A stretch of 6,580 nt of DNA from Bacillota bacterium (GTDB taxonomy: Bacteria; Bacillota; Clostridia; Christensenellales; Aristaeellaceae). Where the stretch lies: positions 1-6,580 of the forward strand of contig JAEWTC010000130.1 of NCBI GenBank assembly GCA_023459675.1, given 5' to 3'. The notes under the pieces are model-generated. The model was not told the origin of the DNA. It saw only the letters and a program-made list of their open reading frames with translations, and ran no database searches. Below are positions 5,050 to 6,580 of the stretch, piece by piece; the stretch's first letter is position 1; each line of letters opens with the position of its first letter. Position numbers and translations under genes: made by a program.

Positions 5050-6580
5050 TCTGTGCCGACGCTTGCTGCTTGCCTTCATCAGCCATGGCGTCCGCTTCTT
5101 GGATGACTTCCGCGGGGAAGCCCATCTGCTCCAGCAGGCGGATGGCGTTGCGCGTGTCGGATACGCCCTCCATCAGCTTGTAGGGGAAGACCATGCCCTG
5201 CGGGGTGATTTCCTCGCGAAAATGCGTTTGCCGGTAGCCGGGCAAGAGCTTGGTCAGCTCCCTGTCGTGCGTGGCCGCGATACACAGGGCGTTTTGCCCG
5301 CCCAGAAAGCGGAGAAGCGCGGCGGAGGCGGCGATGCGCTCCACGGTGTTGGTGCCGCGAAGAATTTCGTCGATACAGCAGAGGGTGGGCACGTCGCTTT
5401 TCAGCGCGGTCAGGATACGCTTCAGGCTTTTGATTTCCACAATGAAATAGCTCTCGCCGCCCTGCACGTTATCGCGGATGGCCATGGAGCTGATTACCTG
5501 CGCGCGCGGCATTTGAAAGCGCTCCGCCCAGCACGTGCAAACGCTTTGCGCAAGCACGGCGTTGACCGCGACCGCCTTGACGAACGTGGATTTGCCCGAC
5601 GCGTTGGAGCCCGTCACCAGCACGTTTTCCTTCCAGTCGAAGGTGTTGGGCACGGGATTTTTCAAAAGCGGGTGTGAAACCTTTTCGGCCAGCACGCGTT
5701 TCTCCGCCCAGAATTCCGGCACGCAGAACCCGGCGAGCGCCTTGCGCGCCGAGGCCACGGCAATGCACGCGTCCATCTCCCCGACCAGCAGGTACATCCG
5801 CATCACCTCGGCGGCATGCGTTTGCATAAACGCGCCCAGGCGGATCAGCGCGAGCATATCCAGCTGGAAGGCGATGCGCAGATAATCGGTAATAAAGTCC
5901 AGATCGCTGACGCGCTGCATGGCCAACAGCCCGTTCCACCACGCCAAAGGTTTCAGCGCTATGCACAGCGTTTGCAGCTCCCGCAGGCCGTCCTCCATGC
6001 CGGAGACCGAAACCCCGCGCATACTCCTGGCGCAGTGCAGCACCCCCGCCAGATGGCGAATGGCCGAAAGCTCCCGCATCCAGCGCTGTTTGGTGCGGTA
6101 ATACACCAGCGCGTTCAAAAGCAGCGACGCGCCCATGCCCACAAGCCACAGAGGGTTTAGGAAACCGAGCGCCATGAACACAAACGGCAGGGCGGCCAAC
6201 GCGTAATACACCCACGCGTGCGGCGGCATGGCCGCGCCGGGGTTTTGCAGAAACGAAAACGCGCCGTGATCGTGCTCAAACCCAAGCCCGCGCAGGCGTT
6301 TTTGCAGCGCGGCGCGGTTTTGCGCGTCGTCGGTCAGCGCGCGCATCCAGCGGTCGCGCCGCAGGAGCGTTTCATCGGAAACGTCCACGCAGCGGAGCAT
6401 TTGGTACAGGGTTTCCTCCCCCACGCCGCTTTGCGTGCGGTTGAGGTGCCGGAAGACCGCGTCCATATCCAGATCGCTCCAGGTGATATCGTCCACCCGG
6501 GCGAAGTTCGGTTCGCTTTTGGGCATATCGCGCCAGCAGGCCGCGATGCTATGAAGCGCGTCCTCATCCAGCGTCCGCGC
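5036..6580 (-). CDS. Membrane-anchored MutS-family ATPase, N-terminus beyond window
   Basis: The frame is open from the right edge to the TAG at 5036-5038 (514 codons visible). Upstream of the ATG at 6524-6526 it continues for 18 sensible codons to the edge, so the true start is probably outside. Positions below count from that ATG. Residues 15-45 (DITWSDLDMD, SGVGEETLY) are a family-type N-terminal helical block; 104-123 and 125-143 are two hydrophobic stretches likely to span the membrane; 150-300 is a helical MutS core/lever-like region. The C-terminal ATPase has Walker A GSNASGKST (306-314), the MutS signature region NVQGGESYF (353-361), Walker B TLCCIDEILRGTNT (381-394; D386, E387) and ATHDREL (418-424). 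No Smr endonuclease domain follows, so it is not MutS2, and the membrane segments argue against mismatch-repair MutS. Its role is unknown. The last residues and the stop come from the adjoining heptad repeat. Confidence 0.9.
   Translation of the reverse strand, partial: ARTLDEDALHSIAACWRDMPKSEPNFARVDDITWSDLDMDAVFRHLNRTQSGVGEETLYQMLRCVDVSDETLLRRDRWMRALTDDAQNRAALQKRLRGLGFEHDHGAFSFLQNPGAAMPPHAWVYYALAALPFVFMALGFLNPLWLVGMGASLLLNALVYYRTKQRWMRELSAIRHLAGVLHCARSMRGVSVSGMEDGLRELQTLCIALKPLAWWNGLLAMQRVSDLDFITDYLRIAFQLDMLALIRLGAFMQTHAAEVMRMYLLVGEMDACIAVASARKALAGFCVPEFWAEKRVLAEKVSHPLLKNPVPNTFDWKENVLVTGSNASGKSTFVKAVAVNAVLAQSVCTCWAERFQMPRAQVISSMAIRDNVQGGESYFIVEIKSLKRILTALKSDVPTLCCIDEILRGTNTVERIAASAALLRFLGGQNALCIAATHDRELTKLLPGYRQTHFREEITPQGMVFPYKLMEGVSDTRNAIRLLEQMGFPAEVIQEADAMADEGKQQASAQIIRN

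Larger units (their letters stand above)
4641..5050. repeat. Mosaic hairpin-rich repeat element with heptad ends
   Basis: This 410-bp stretch holds no credible gene. It is bounded by GAATTAG-like heptads in opposite orientation (4641-4661 on the plus strand; 5015-5049 on the minus strand). Between them lie a 76-bp tandem repeat, a 41-bp tandem repeat, two facing hairpin units and an AT-rich stretch (about 4931-4990) unlike the surrounding GC-rich DNA. The periods 76 and 41 are not multiples of three, and the frames crossing it change sequence between copies, so the open frames here are not coding. It starts six bases after the regulator's terminator and ends inside the 3' end of the MutS-like gene. 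It resembles non-autonomous, multi-copy intergenic repeats (MITE- or BIME-like), but no transposase or named family is recognised. Confidence 0.75.

Noticed and set aside
4641..5050. CRISPR array
   Set aside because: There are only two copies of each unit, with no unique spacers between them and no cas genes nearby. The copies are directly adjacent tandem duplicates.

Overview
The window looks like a chromosomal segment of a GC-rich member of the Clostridia/Firmicutes, perhaps an uncultured gut-type lineage such as Oscillospirales or Christensenellales. The grounds are high GC with strong Gly/Ala/Arg codon bias, good Shine-Dalgarno sites, one exact and one near-consensus sigma-A type promoter, a MATE transporter that reads like clostridial ones, and intergenic heptads of the GAATTAG type. 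Taxonomy is an inference from style only.

Layout. Positions 1-3429 hold a leftward cluster, read in the order pyrH (UMP kinase, complete), a MATE-family multidrug/cation antiporter (complete, 472 aa) and argS (arginyl-tRNA synthetase; the N-terminal 411 codons are inside and the 3' end runs off the left edge). The MATE and argS genes overlap by ATGA. One promoter in front of pyrH probably serves all three. Positions 3430-3702 are a divergent control region with a promoter for pyrH on the minus strand and an exact TTGACA-17-TATAAT promoter for a rightward AraC-family regulator (3703-4593), plus several inverted repeats. The regulator is monocistronic and ends at a strong intrinsic terminator (4603-4634).

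Positions 4641-5050 hold a compact, non-coding, repeat-built element. It is flanked by GAATTAG-type heptads in opposite orientation. Inside are a 76-bp tandem duplication, a 41-bp tandem duplication, at least eight small perfect hairpins, six copies of AAAGCGA, and two facing hairpin units that differ by two compensatory base-pair changes. Its right end runs into the 3' end of the next gene and supplies that gene's last codons and stop.

Positions 5036-6580 (minus strand) hold a MutS-family ATPase with two predicted membrane segments. It lacks the mismatch-recognition architecture of MutS in the visible part, and its N-terminus is off the right edge.

The protein genes belong to known families: nucleotide synthesis, efflux, tRNA charging, transcriptional control and a membrane-anchored MutS-like ATPase. 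The least explained part of the window is the hairpin-rich element at 4641-5050. The AraC-type regulator and the MATE pump share a divergent promoter region, so the regulator may control the pump operon, but nothing in the sequence proves it.
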